Below are positions 15,142-24,840 of a stretch of DNA of 48,893 nt, in pieces. The notes under the pieces are model-generated. The model was given only the letters and a program-made list of their open reading frames with translations, ran no database searches and was not told where the DNA came from. Each line of letters starts with the position of its first letter. Within the stretch, counting starts at the first letter, position 1. A program made the position numbers and the translations under genes. The DNA comes from a bacterium (GTDB taxonomy: Bacteria > Sysuimicrobiota > Sysuimicrobiia > Sysuimicrobiales > Segetimicrobiaceae), in contig DASSJF010000054.1 of assembly GCA_035691305.1 (NCBI GenBank), forward strand, positions 1-48,893. Direction: 5' to 3'.

Positions 15142-16272
15142 ATGACGACAATTGGGTTGACGCTTCGCGTCGCGCAGAGGCTCCTGGCGGTCATCAGTAT
15201 CCTGAGTCTGGGGTGCGGGGCGGCAGCGGCGCAGGGCGGTCGGTCGGTGTACCTACCACTGCCATTCAGCGCCGAGCGCCGGGGCATTCAAACCACTGCG
15301 TGCCTGCGCGTGAGCGAATACGTCTACCCGGCGTCTCGGTGGTGGGCGGATGCGGCGGGCAGCGCCACCCCGGCTGAACAGGCGCTCAAAGCCGTCATCG
15401 CGGCGATGCGGAGCAAAGACCGCGCGACACTCTCTCATTTGTCCCACCCGACGCTCGGCCGCGATCCCAAGCGTTTTGACGAACAGGCCGGAGCCTATTT
15501 TCAACAATTCGCGGTCGCGGAGCTCCTGTCGATTCCACGCGGCTACGAATTTGATGGGTTCACGGTGTTCTTCGCGAAGATTCGGCTTGGGGGTCGGACC
15601 GTGTTTGCACCCATGGTCTTCGCGGTCGAAGATGACGGATCGTCCGGCTTTCTTCCTTATCGGACGGACGCGTTGACGTACCGGCTCGTCGCGGATTGGT
15701 TCGGTTCGAGATGGGGACCGGCCGCCGCCGACACCCCGGCCTACTGCACCGGCGACGACGTCGCACGGGCGACCCACAGGATCGCACTCGGAGTATCCTC
15801 GGGCGCCGCGAGGCCGGCGTGGCATCCGAGCCTCTTGCTCTTGCGCGGCGCCTCGTTCGACCGGCCTGGTGCACTCGGCGACCTCGTCAAGCGTACCCGG
15901 GCCGCGCTCGCAAGCCTGCAGTCTACCCTCGTCAGCGGGGACATTGACGCCGCGATGACCCACATGACATCCGAAGGCGGGAGGCGCTTGAAGGAATGGT
16001 TTACGACGGCCGGTCAAGGCGAGCGCCGTCGATACGGGGCCGCGCTCGCCGAACAGCACCCGTTCTTCCTATTCGACATGTCATCGGTCGCCGTCGTCTA
16101 CACGAGGGCCCCCGTCGACGTGCAAGTGCTGTACTTCGCCGCCGATGCCACCACGGCGCCGCTCTGGGTGAACTCTTCCTTCGCCACAGTGTGGGACCAG
16201 GTGTTTAAGAAAGGACCGCTATACGATGCGGCGTCGCAGCGAGTTCCGTTCCAGGGCATCGCGGTCAAATGA
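15142..16272 (+). CDS. Secreted protein of unknown function between tRNA copies
   Basis: The 376-residue protein begins with a signal peptide (hydrophobic about 8-25, Ala-rich cleavage region near 26-30). It has no recognised domain. AGGTGA lies 5 bases before the ATG, within 16 bases of the tRNA fragment. The mature part mixes helices with aromatic-rich strands (VFFAKIRLGGRTVFAPMVFA, ending LWVNSSFATVWDQVF) and has few cysteines. It is the only gene in the stretch bounded by the tRNA fragment and the intact tRNA-Asn, so it may be cargo of a small integrated segment. The two halves of the protein each contain a (G/T)-x-F-F/V-Y strand region, which could be a weak internal repeat. Confidence 0.65.
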   Translation: MTTIGLTLRVAQRLLAVISILSLGCGAAAAQGGRSVYLPLPFSAERRGIQTTACLRVSEYVYPASRWWADAAGSATPAEQALKAVIAAMRSKDRATLSHLSHPTLGRDPKRFDEQAGAYFQQFAVAELLSIPRGYEFDGFTVFFAKIRLGGRTVFAPMVFAVEDDGSSGFLPYRTDALTYRLVADWFGSRWGPAAADTPAYCTGDDVARATHRIALGVSSGAARPAWHPSLLLLRGASFDRPGALGDLVKRTRAALASLQSTLVSGDIDAAMTHMTSEGGRRLKEWFTTAGQGERRRYGAALAEQHPFFLFDMSSVAVVYTRAPVDVQVLYFAADATTAPLWVNSSFATVWDQVFKKGPLYDAASQRVPFQGIAVK

Positions 16273-16308
16273 GCGTCACGCCGGACGATTGAAAACCACG
16301 GGTTTACT

Positions 16309-16383
16309 TGGCTCCTCGGGCAGGACTCGAACCTGCAACCCTCCGGTTAACAGCCGGATGCTCTACCATTGAGCTACCGAGGA
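16309..16383 (-). tRNA. tRNA-Asn (anticodon GTT)
   Basis: All arms fold: acceptor TCCTCGG/CCGAGGA, D arm GCTC-AATGGTA-GAGC, anticodon arm TCCGG-CTGTTAA-CCGGA, 5-base variable loop and T arm GCAGG-TTCGAGT-CCTGC. The discriminator is G and CCA is encoded. The anticodon is GTT, reading Asn codons. The total is 75 bases. Its 3' part is duplicated 1.2 kb away at 15087-15126. Confidence 0.97.
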
Positions 16384-16524
16384 GCGCCGACTATGTGATT
16401 GTAGGAACGACCCCCGCGCGTGTCAATAATACCCGGCCGGGCGCGCCTCACCAAGTCCACCCCGCCACCTGGAGTCCTCCCCATGACCCTCATCCGGGAA
16501 CGTGAACCGATTATTTCAATTGAG

Positions 16525-16530
16525 TATAAT
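16525..16530 (+). promoter_or_regulatory. Consensus -10 box placed for a leaderless start
   Basis: TATAAT is a perfect -10 hexamer ending six bases before the GTG at 16537. Transcription would then begin at or next to the start codon, giving a leaderless mRNA. No good -35 was seen. Confidence 0.5.
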
Positions 16531-16536
16531 GGGCGC

Positions 16537-17724
16537 GTGCGTGACGGAATCGGCCGCCGCGGCCTGCTCGTCTTGTTCCTCGCCATCTTCATCGTCATGA
16601 TGGGGTTCGGCATCGTCCTGCCGGTGCTGCAGTTCTACGCGCGCACCGTCGGCGCGACCCCGCTCCAGATCGGCCTGCTCGCCACGAGCTACGCGGCGAT
16701 GCAGTTCCTGTTCGCGCCGCTGTGGGGCGCGGCCAGCGACCGGATCGGGCGGAAGCCGGTGTTCTCGGTCGGCCTCGTCGGCTACGCCGTCTCGTTCGTG
16801 CTTTTCGGCCTCGCCCACCAGATCTGGCAGCTCTTCTTCGCACGGATCCTCGGCGGCGTGCTGAGCGCCGCGACGCTCCCCACCGCCATGGCCTACATCG
16901 GCGACACGACCTCCGAAGAGCGACGCGGCGGCGGGATGGGGATGATGGGCGCGGCCATGGGCCTCGGGTTCACGATCGGGCCCGGGATCGGCGGGCTGCT
17001 CGGCCGCGCGAACCTCGCCCTGCCGTTCTTCGTCGGGGCGGCGCTCGCGCTCGTCACGCTGCTCCTCAGTTGGGGTGCGCTGCCTGAACCGGCCCGGCAC
17101 CACGACTCTTCCGCCGAGCGCCCGTCGCGCATCGACGCGTTCCGCCTCGCGCTCGGCGGCCCGCTGGCCTACTTCTTCCTCGTCACGCTCGCCGGGGCGT
17201 TCGCGCTGGCCTCGCTCGAGGCCACCTACGCGCTGTTCGCCCAAGACCGGCTGCACCTCACCAGCACGGGCGGCGCCGGGGCGATCGGCGTGGTGTTCGT
17301 CGTCGTGGGCCTCGTGCAGGCGGCGATTCTCGGCGGGCTCGTCGGACGGCTGATCAACCGGTTCGGAGAAGGGCGGCTGACGGTCGGAGGGCTGATTCTG
17401 GCCGCCGCCGGCTACGTGCTGATCACGCAGACGCACACGATCGCGGAGCTGGCCGTCTACGCGGCGATCGCCGGGGCCGGACATTCGCTCATGCGTCCGA
17501 GCATCGCATCGCTGATCTCGAAGCGCACGACGGCCGGTCAGGGCTTCTCCATCGGCATCATGGACTCGTTCGACAGTCTCGGCCGCATCCTCGGCCCCGC
17601 CTGGGGCGGCTGGATCTACCACCTCGGCATCGCGCTGCCCTACGGCTCGGCGGCCGCGGTCCTCGTCCTGACGGCGGCGCTCTCCGGCGCGGCCGCGGGC
17701 CGGCACGTCGCTGCGCGCGCCTAG
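16537..17724 (+). CDS. MFS transporter, TetA-like multidrug type
   Basis: The 395-residue protein has about 12 membrane helices. It carries family signatures in loop 2-3 (GAASDRIGRKPV) and helix 5 (GLGFTIGPGIGGLLG), characteristic of drug:H+ antiporters of the TetA/Bmr group. GTG 16537 is preferred over the ATG at 16483 because the extra codons are AT-rich, the hydrophobic N-terminus begins right after the GTG, and a TATAAT box lies six bases upstream. It follows the tRNA-Asn gene on the opposite strand and leads directly into the DUF4010 gene (4-base gap). The substrate is unknown. Confidence 0.85.
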   Translation: MRDGIGRRGLLVLFLAIFIVMMGFGIVLPVLQFYARTVGATPLQIGLLATSYAAMQFLFAPLWGAASDRIGRKPVFSVGLVGYAVSFVLFGLAHQIWQLFFARILGGVLSAATLPTAMAYIGDTTSEERRGGGMGMMGAAMGLGFTIGPGIGGLLGRANLALPFFVGAALALVTLLLSWGALPEPARHHDSSAERPSRIDAFRLALGGPLAYFFLVTLAGAFALASLEATYALFAQDRLHLTSTGGAGAIGVVFVVVGLVQAAILGGLVGRLINRFGEGRLTVGGLILAAAGYVLITQTHTIAELAVYAAIAGAGHSLMRPSIASLISKRTTAGQGFSIGIMDSFDSLGRILGPAWGGWIYHLGIALPYGSAAAVLVLTAALSGAAAGRHVAARA

Positions 17725-17728
17725 CGGA

Positions 17729-18991
17729 ATGCAGCCGCCGGTGCCCGGGCAAGGCCTCGAGTACCTGCCGCAGATTGAACGCGCCGCGGTCGCGCTCGCG
17801 ATCGGCGGCATGGTCGGGATGGAACGGGAGTGGGCGCACAAAGACATCGGCGTGCGCACCTTCGCGCTCATCACGCTCTCCTTCGCGCTCGCCTGGATGA
17901 TCTCGCCGACGGCCGCCTACATCCTGATGGCCGCGCTGATTCCGCTCGTCACGCTTGTGAACTGGCGGTCCTTCGCTCGGGACCGCTCACTCGAAATGAC
18001 CACGTCGGTCGCCGTGCTCGCCACCGCGCTCCTCGGCATCCTCGCCGGGCAGGGGCTGCTCCTGCTCGCCGCCGCGTGCGGCGTCGTCGTGACGATGCTG
18101 CTCGCCTGGAAGGCGGAAATGGTCCGCTTCGCCGGCGAGGTCACGATCGATGAGATCCGCGGCGCGCTGCTGCTCGGCGTGATCGCGATCGTCGTGTACC
18201 CGATTCTGCCCGTGGGACCGGTCGATCCGCTGCGGCTCATCGACCTCCGCGCCGCCTGGACCGTGGTGCTCGTCATCTCCGCGATCGCCTTCGTGAACTA
18301 CGTCCTGCTCCGGCTCTACGGCACCCGCGGCATCCGCTGGACCGGACTCCTCGGCGGGCTCGTCAACAGCACGGCCACGGTCGCGGAGCTGGCAAGCCGC
18401 GCGCGCAACGACGGCCGCCTGTCGATGTTCTGCCTGACCGGGATGCTGACCGCGGACACGGCGATGCTGCTGCGCAACGGCTTCATCCTGGGGGTCTTCG
18501 CCCTGCCGGCGCTCTCCTACGGATGGATCGGCGTCGGCGTGATGCTTGCCGCGAGCCTGCTGCTCGCGGCGCGGATGAACGTCGCGGACACCGAAACCGC
18601 GCCGCTGGAGATGCGCTCGCCGATCTCGCTGCGCCACGCGCTGACGTTCGGAATCGTCTTCGTGGCCATCGCCCTCGCGAGCCAGCTCGCGTACCGGTGG
18701 CTGGGACAGCCGGGATTCCTGCTCGTCGCGGTGATCGGCGGCCTCGTGAGCAGCGCGTCCACGTCCGCCGCGGCCGGCACCCTCGCCGCCGGCGGATTGC
18801 TCGCTCCGGCGCTGGCCGGCTACGGCGTGGTGCTGGCCTCCATGGCGAGCCTCGTGTTCCACGTGCCGACGGCGAAGTTCGCCGGTCTCAACCCCAAAGA
18901 CACGCGCCGGCTCGCCGTGCTCACCGCGATCATCCTGGCGTTCGGACTCGCCGGCCTCGCCGCACAGGCCCTGCTCGGCCGCCGGCTCTGA
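17729..18991 (+). CDS. MgtC/SapB and DUF4010 membrane protein
   Basis: The 420-residue protein starts with an MgtC/SapB-like domain (AAVALAIGGMVGMEREWAHK at about 19-38, then GVRTFALITLSFALAWMIS). A DUF4010 membrane domain follows, containing TGLLGGLVNSTATVAELASR and GGLVSSASTSAAAGTLAAGG, a pair of related Gly/Ser-rich loops. About 11-12 hydrophobic segments are visible. The Ser/Thr/Ala-rich loops resemble substrate-binding re-entrant loops of transporters, but the substrate is unknown. The gene lies 4 bases after the MFS gene and 11 before the AI-2E family gene, so the three probably share a transcript. Confidence 0.85.
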   Translation: MQPPVPGQGLEYLPQIERAAVALAIGGMVGMEREWAHKDIGVRTFALITLSFALAWMISPTAAYILMAALIPLVTLVNWRSFARDRSLEMTTSVAVLATALLGILAGQGLLLLAAACGVVVTMLLAWKAEMVRFAGEVTIDEIRGALLLGVIAIVVYPILPVGPVDPLRLIDLRAAWTVVLVISAIAFVNYVLLRLYGTRGIRWTGLLGGLVNSTATVAELASRARNDGRLSMFCLTGMLTADTAMLLRNGFILGVFALPALSYGWIGVGVMLAASLLLAARMNVADTETAPLEMRSPISLRHALTFGIVFVAIALASQLAYRWLGQPGFLLVAVIGGLVSSASTSAAAGTLAAGGLLAPALAGYGVVLASMASLVFHVPTAKFAGLNPKDTRRLAVLTAIILAFGLAGLAAQALLGRRL

Positions 18992-19002
18992 CGCCCCGGC
19001 CC

Positions 19003-20079
19003 GTGACGCAGCGCCAGTTCGTCGGCAGGGTCGCCACAGTCATCGCGCTCGTAGCCCTCGCCTGGGCGATGCTCTGGGTCGTCCGGCAGACAACCGAAAT
19101 CATCATCCTGTTGCTCGTCTCGGCGATCCTGGCATCCGGCCTCTCGCCGGCCGTCGAGTGGCTCGAATCCCGCCGCTTCCCGCGGGGTGTCCGGCTGACG
19201 CGCGGGACCGCCATCTTCGTTCTGTATCTGGCCCTGTTCGCGGCCCTCGGCGCGATCCTGTCCGGGATCCTCATCCCGGCCGCCGCGGAGGGGCGGGTGT
19301 TCGTCCAGCATCTTCCCGAAGAGACGGCCGCGTTTCAAGCCTGGCTCGGCGAGCTCCAAACGCGCTACACCTGGCTGCCGGATTTCGCGACACAGATCAC
19401 CCGCCTGCCGCAGCAGATGCTGGGGCTGGGCAAGTACGGCGCGAGCGCGGCGTCCGTGGCGTTTTCGTTCCTCGGCGGCATCACGTCGACGATAACCGTC
19501 CTCGTCTTCGTCTACTACATGCTGCTCGAGCACGCGAGCATGAGGGCCGCCTTTCTCTCGCTGCTGCCGCCCGCAGAGCGGCCGCGCGGCGGGCTCGTCC
19601 TCGAGCGGATCGGGACGAAGTTCGGAGGCTGGTTCCGCGGCCAATCCCTGCTGTCGTTCACGATCGCGGTCGTGGTCTCGGTCGCGCTGCTGCTGATCGG
19701 CATGCCGTATCCGTTCCTGCTCGGAATCATCGCGGGCCTCGGCGAGCTCGTGCCGATGGTGGGCCTGTGGATCGGCGCGTCGGTGGCGATACTGGTCGGA
19801 CTGTCGCAGCCGACCTGGCGCCTCATCGCGACGGTTGCGTTCTTTGTCGTGATCATGAACATCGAGCCGCACTACCTCACGCCCCGCATCATGTCACGCG
19901 CGGTCGGGTTGTCTCCCCTGCTGACGATCGTCGCGCTGCTCGCGGGCATCAAGCTGCTCGGGATTATCGGCGGGCTCATCGCCCTGCCGCTGGCCGCCGC
20001 GCTTCAGGTGATCGTCGCGGAGATCGCCGCGGCCATCCAGGCCAACCACGACGTCGAGATCGGCCGCGAAGACGCCTAA
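19003..20079 (+). CDS. AI-2E family transporter
   Basis: The 358-residue protein has the usual length and layout of the AI-2E/PerM family: two N-terminal helices, an amphipathic soluble segment (about 100-155), then five or six helices. Signatures are SAILASGLSPAVEWLE near the N-terminus, LGIIAGLGELVPMVGLWIGA and NIEPHYLTPRIMSRAVGLSP in the C-terminal half. Members export small molecules or ions; AI-2 itself is the substrate in only some. GTG 19003 is the first start after the upstream stop. Confidence 0.87.
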   Translation: MTQRQFVGRVATVIALVALAWAMLWVVRQTTEIIILLLVSAILASGLSPAVEWLESRRFPRGVRLTRGTAIFVLYLALFAALGAILSGILIPAAAEGRVFVQHLPEETAAFQAWLGELQTRYTWLPDFATQITRLPQQMLGLGKYGASAASVAFSFLGGITSTITVLVFVYYMLLEHASMRAAFLSLLPPAERPRGGLVLERIGTKFGGWFRGQSLLSFTIAVVVSVALLLIGMPYPFLLGIIAGLGELVPMVGLWIGASVAILVGLSQPTWRLIATVAFFVVIMNIEPHYLTPRIMSRAVGLSPLLTIVALLAGIKLLGIIGGLIALPLAAALQVIVAEIAAAIQANHDVEIGREDA

Positions 20080-20098
20080 AGATCCGGGCGCCGGGCGA

Positions 20099-20124
20099 GG
20101 CAGGGTTTACCGCGCGGCCCTGCC
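20099..20124 (+). terminator. Possible hairpin terminator after the AI-2E family gene
   Basis: GGCAGGG and CCCTGCC pair over a 12-base loop, followed by AATTCTTC. It lies in the 83-base gap before livG and could end the upstream transcript. The stem is short and the loop large, so this is uncertain. Confidence 0.35.
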
Positions 20125-20162
20125 AATTCTTCGATGCTCCGCCTAGCGCCTCGGGGTTTGCG

Positions 20163-20906
20163 ATGGCGATTCTCGAGACACACGGTCTCACGATGGAGTT
20201 CCGCGGCTTCCGTGCCCTGGACGGCGTCGATCTGCGTGTCGAATCGGGCGAGCTGCACGCGATCATCGGACCGAACGGCGCCGGCAAGACCACGCTCTTC
20301 AATCTCCTGAGCGGCCTGCTCCGGCCGACGGCCGGCCGGATCGAGTTCGAGGGCCGCGAGATCACGGGGCTGCCCCCGCACGAGGTCGCCCGGCGCGGCA
20401 TCGCGCGGTCGTTCCAGATCACGAGCGTCTTCCCGCACCTGTCCGTCGTCGCCAACGTGGAGCTCGCGCTGCAGGCGCGCACGCCGCTCGGCTACACGTG
20501 GTGGCGTTCCGCACGGGTGCTGCGCCGCTTCGACGGCCGCGCGGAGGAGATCCTCACCGCGATCGGCCTGGCGGACATGGCGCGACGCGAGGTCGCGACG
20601 CTTCCCTACGGGCACAAGCGGGTGCTCGAGATCGGGCTCGCGATCGCGCTCGAGCCGACCCTCCTGCTCCTCGACGAGCCGACGGCGGGGTTGAGCGTCG
20701 ACGACGCGGCGCGGATCGTCGGCGTCGTGCGCCGCGTGGCGCGGGACCGGACGATCGTTCTCGTCGAGCACAACATGGGCGTCGTCGCGGAGCTCTCCCA
20801 GCGGATTACGGTCCTCGCGCGCGGCCGCGTGCTGGCCGAGGGGACATACGAAGCGCTGCGCGCCAATCCCGCGGTGATCGAAGCGTATCTCGGAGGCGCC
20901 GCCTAG
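20163..20906 (+). CDS. livG: Branched-chain amino acid ABC transporter ATPase LivG
   Basis: The 247-residue ATPase has Walker A GPNGAGKTT (about 38-46), Q-loop RSFQITSVFPHL, a LivG-type signature LPYGHKRVLEIG, Walker B LLLLDEPTAGLS and the switch His in LVEHNM. It energises import of branched-chain or other amides and amino acids together with LivF, LivH and LivM. It is the first gene of a livGFKHM operon. The ATG lies 83 bases after the preceding stop, so a promoter may sit there. Confidence 0.95.
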   Translation: MAILETHGLTMEFRGFRALDGVDLRVESGELHAIIGPNGAGKTTLFNLLSGLLRPTAGRIEFEGREITGLPPHEVARRGIARSFQITSVFPHLSVVANVELALQARTPLGYTWWRSARVLRRFDGRAEEILTAIGLADMARREVATLPYGHKRVLEIGLAIALEPTLLLLDEPTAGLSVDDAARIVGVVRRVARDRTIVLVEHNMGVVAELSQRITVLARGRVLAEGTYEALRANPAVIEAYLGGAA

Positions 20907-21599
20907 ATGCTGCGCGTCGAAGGCCTGCACGCCTGGTACGGCGAGAGCCACGTGCTGCACGGCGTGACCTTCGAAGTGCCGGACGGTGAGATCGTCACGC
21001 TCGTCGGCCGCAACGGCATGGGCAAGACGACCGCGCTGCGCTGCATCATGGGGCTGCACCGCGCCAAGCAGGGCCGGATCACGCTCGACGGCCGCGACAT
21101 CACCCGCTTCCCGCCGCAGCAGATCGCGCGGCTCGGCGTGGGCTGGGTGCAGGACGACCGCGGCATCTACAGCCGCCTCACCGTCCTGGAGCACCTTCGC
21201 CTTCCCCCGGTCGTGAGCGACCAGGCGTGGAGCCTCGGCCGGATCTTCGAGGCGTTCCCGATCCTGAAAGAGCGGGGCGGCACCCCGGGAAGCAAGCTCT
21301 CCGGCGGTGAGCAGCAGATCCTCGCCGTCGCCCGCGTGCTGCGGATGGGGGCGCGCCTGCTGTTGATGGACGAGCCGACGGAGGGGCTCGCGCCGATCAT
21401 CGTGCGCCGCGTCGGCGAGATCCTCGGCGACATCAAGGGGCACGGTCTCACGGTGCTGCTGGTCGAGCAGAACCTGCGCTTTGCGACGATGGTCGCGGAC
21501 CGGCACTACCTCGTCGTGAACGGACGCACGGTCAACACGTTCACCAACCAGGAAGCGGCCCGTCAGGAAGCGGAACTGCTGGCGTATCTCGGCGTTTAA
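20907..21599 (+). CDS. livF: Branched-chain amino acid ABC transporter ATPase LivF
   Basis: The 230-residue second ATPase starts immediately after the livG stop codon. Walker A is GRNGMGKTT (about 34-42), the signature is LSGGEQQILAVAR, Walker B is LLLMDEPTEGLAP and the switch region is LVEQNL. It forms the heterodimeric motor with LivG. A GC-rich stem-loop and then livK follow. Confidence 0.95.
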   Translation: MLRVEGLHAWYGESHVLHGVTFEVPDGEIVTLVGRNGMGKTTALRCIMGLHRAKQGRITLDGRDITRFPPQQIARLGVGWVQDDRGIYSRLTVLEHLRLPPVVSDQAWSLGRIFEAFPILKERGGTPGSKLSGGEQQILAVARVLRMGARLLLMDEPTEGLAPIIVRRVGEILGDIKGHGLTVLLVEQNLRFATMVADRHYLVVNGRTVNTFTNQEAARQEAELLAYLGV

Positions 21600-21608
21600 A
21601 CGGGAAAG

Positions 21609-21640
21609 GCCCGGTGCGCGGCGGGGTCCCGCGGCCGGGC
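21609..21640 (+). promoter_or_regulatory. GC-rich stem-loop between livF and livK
   Basis: GCCCGG and CCGGGC enclose a GC-rich inner region that can pair further (CGGG/CCCG with a bulge). It starts 9 bases after the livF stop and ends 20 bases before the livK start. It could protect or separate the livK message. Confidence 0.45.
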
Positions 21641-21660
21641 GACAACGAAGGGGGTGCGGG

Positions 21661-22905
<1,245 letters not shown>

Positions 22906-22926
22906 GTTCGCGGCCGATTCCCTCGC

Positions 22927-22956
22927 GGGCGGGCGCCGGCTCGCCGGCGCCCGCCC
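22927..22956 (+). promoter_or_regulatory. 13-bp perfect stem-loop between livK and livH
   Basis: GGGCGGGCGCCGG and its exact complement surround a CTCG loop, ending 9 bases before the livH ATG. There is no T tract. It probably blocks 3' exonucleases and lowers read-through, raising binding protein over permease. It may also affect livH initiation, as the ribosome site lies against the hairpin. Confidence 0.6.
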
Positions 22957-22965
22957 GGCCCCGCG

Positions 22966-23832
22966 ATGGAAACGATCCTGGTGGTCTTCAACGGCCTGAT
23001 CAACGGGGCGTTCTACGCCTTGTTGAGCCTGGGGCTCGCGGTCATCTTCGGCATGCTGCGGGTCGTCAATTTCATGCACGGGGCCTTGTACATGTTGGGG
23101 GCCTTCGGCGCGTTTCTGCTCGGCACGATCTTCGGGGTTTCCTTTTGGTGGGCGCTGCTCATCTCCCCGATCGCGGTCGCGATCGTCGGCTATGCGCTCG
23201 AGCGCACGCTCCTCCGCCGGCTGTACGACCTCGACGTCCTCTACAATCTGCTCCTCACGTTCGGCCTGACGCTCTTCATCCAGGACGCGATGCGCCTCCG
23301 GTTCGGCATCCAGGGCGTGCCGTACCCCTCCCCGCCCGAACTGCACGGCGTCGTTGCCGTCGGCTTCATGCTCTTCCCGACGTACCGCTTCTTCGTGCTC
23401 GTCTTCTCCGTGGCGGTGTGTCTCGGCGTCTGGTGGCTCCTTGAACACACGCGCGCCGGCATGATCATCCGCGCCTCGACGGAAAACGCGATGCTGACTC
23501 GGGCCCTCGGCGTGGACGTGGACCGATGGATCCCGCTCGTCTTCGCCTTCGGGGTCGCGCTGGCGGGGCTCGCCGGCGTGCTCGCGGCGCCGATGTACGC
23601 CGTGTCGCCGCTGATGGGCGGCGACCTCATCATCACGACCTTCGCCATCGTTGTCATCGGGGGCATGGGATCGATCCTGGGATCGGTGGTCACGGCCTTC
23701 GGGGTCGGCGCACTCTCCGCCCTCGCGTCGGTCTACTATCCCGCCGCGGCGAACCTGCTGGTCTTCGTGGTCATGGCCGTCGTCCTGCTGCTGCGGCCGG
23801 CCGGACTGTTCGGGTCGGCGGAATCCGCCTGA
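22966..23832 (+). CDS. livH: Branched-chain amino acid ABC transporter permease LivH
   Basis: The 288-residue permease has about eight helices and the family motifs LINGAFYALLSLGLAVIFGM, RVVNFMHGALYMLGA and, in the cytoplasmic coupling loop, IRASTENAMLTRALGVDVDR. The C-terminal FAIVVIGGMGSILGS is typical. It pairs with LivM to form the channel. Its stop overlaps the livM start (TGATG). Confidence 0.95.
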   Translation: METILVVFNGLINGAFYALLSLGLAVIFGMLRVVNFMHGALYMLGAFGAFLLGTIFGVSFWWALLISPIAVAIVGYALERTLLRRLYDLDVLYNLLLTFGLTLFIQDAMRLRFGIQGVPYPSPPELHGVVAVGFMLFPTYRFFVLVFSVAVCLGVWWLLEHTRAGMIIRASTENAMLTRALGVDVDRWIPLVFAFGVALAGLAGVLAAPMYAVSPLMGGDLIITTFAIVVIGGMGSILGSVVTAFGVGALSALASVYYPAAANLLVFVVMAVVLLLRPAGLFGSAESA

Positions 23833-24806
23833 TGCGCGCCGCGCTCGGCTGGGCCGCGCTCGCCGCCGTCGCCGTGGCGCTGCCGTGGATCATGTACCCG
23901 GTGCTCGCGACGGACATCGTGACGTGGGGCCTCTTCGCGGCGGCCTTCGACATCCTGCTCGGCTACACCGGTCTGCTCTCGTTCGGCCAGGCCGCGTATT
24001 TCGGCGGCGGCGCCTACGCGGCGGGGCTGCTCGCACAGCGGGCCGGCGTGCCGTTTCCGCTGAACGCCTTCGCCGCGGGCATCATCGCCGGGGCGATGGC
24101 CGTGCCGCTGATGGGCCTCGCGATCCGCCGGCGCGGGATCTACTTTGCGATGATCACGCTCGCGTTCGCCGAGATGGTCTTCTACGTCATCAACGAATGG
24201 CGCAGCCTGACCGGCGGCGAGAACGGCGTCCAGGGCATCCCCCGCGTCGCGCCGGGGGGCCTCTCCCTTGCGTCGCCGATCGTCTATTACTACACGGCGC
24301 TTCCCATCGCCGTGCTCGGCCTGCTCCTGTGCTGGCGCATCGTGCGCTCGCCGTTCGGCCGTGTGTTGCTCGCGATCCGCGAGAACGAGGTGCGCACGGA
24401 GATGCTGGGCTACCCGGTGACGCGGTACAAGCTGCTCGCCGCGGTGCTCTCGTGCGCCATCTCGGGGTTCGCCGGCGGGCTGTGGGTGATCAACCACGGC
24501 TTCGTCGCGCTCGACGCGGTACACTGGAGCACGTCGGGCCTCGTCCTCACGATGGTGCTGCTCGGCGGCATCGGGACGCGCTTGGGTCCGCTCGCGGGCG
24601 CGGCGCTCGTGCTGTACCTGCGCGACTTCCTCTCGACCTGGACCGACGCGTGGGGCGTCGTGACGGGCGTCATCTTCATCGCGGTGATTCTGATCTTCCG
24701 CCGCGGCATCGTCGGCACGCTCGAACCGCTGATCGTCCGCGGCCCCCGCGCCGATCGTGCGCCGGCCGCGGAACCCGGGTTGTCGCCGCAGGGCGGCCCG
24801 GGATAA
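23832..24806 (+). CDS. livM: Branched-chain amino acid ABC transporter permease LivM
   Basis: The 324-residue permease has family landmarks LGYTGLLSFGQAAYFGGGAY, ITLAFAEMVFYV, LAIRENEVRTEMLGYPVTRY and LLGGIGTRLGPLAGA. It is translationally coupled to livH by overlapping stop and start codons. The last 20 residues are a Pro/Gly/Ala-rich hydrophilic tail. An M28 peptidase gene begins 34 bases later, suggesting uptake and peptide or amide breakdown may be linked. Confidence 0.95.
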   Translation: MRAALGWAALAAVAVALPWIMYPVLATDIVTWGLFAAAFDILLGYTGLLSFGQAAYFGGGAYAAGLLAQRAGVPFPLNAFAAGIIAGAMAVPLMGLAIRRRGIYFAMITLAFAEMVFYVINEWRSLTGGENGVQGIPRVAPGGLSLASPIVYYYTALPIAVLGLLLCWRIVRSPFGRVLLAIRENEVRTEMLGYPVTRYKLLAAVLSCAISGFAGGLWVINHGFVALDAVHWSTSGLVLTMVLLGGIGTRLGPLAGAALVLYLRDFLSTWTDAWGVVTGVIFIAVILIFRRGIVGTLEPLIVRGPRADRAPAAEPGLSPQGGPG

Positions 24807-24840
24807 GACAGGATGGGTTGGACCGAAGGGAGGCGCTAAC

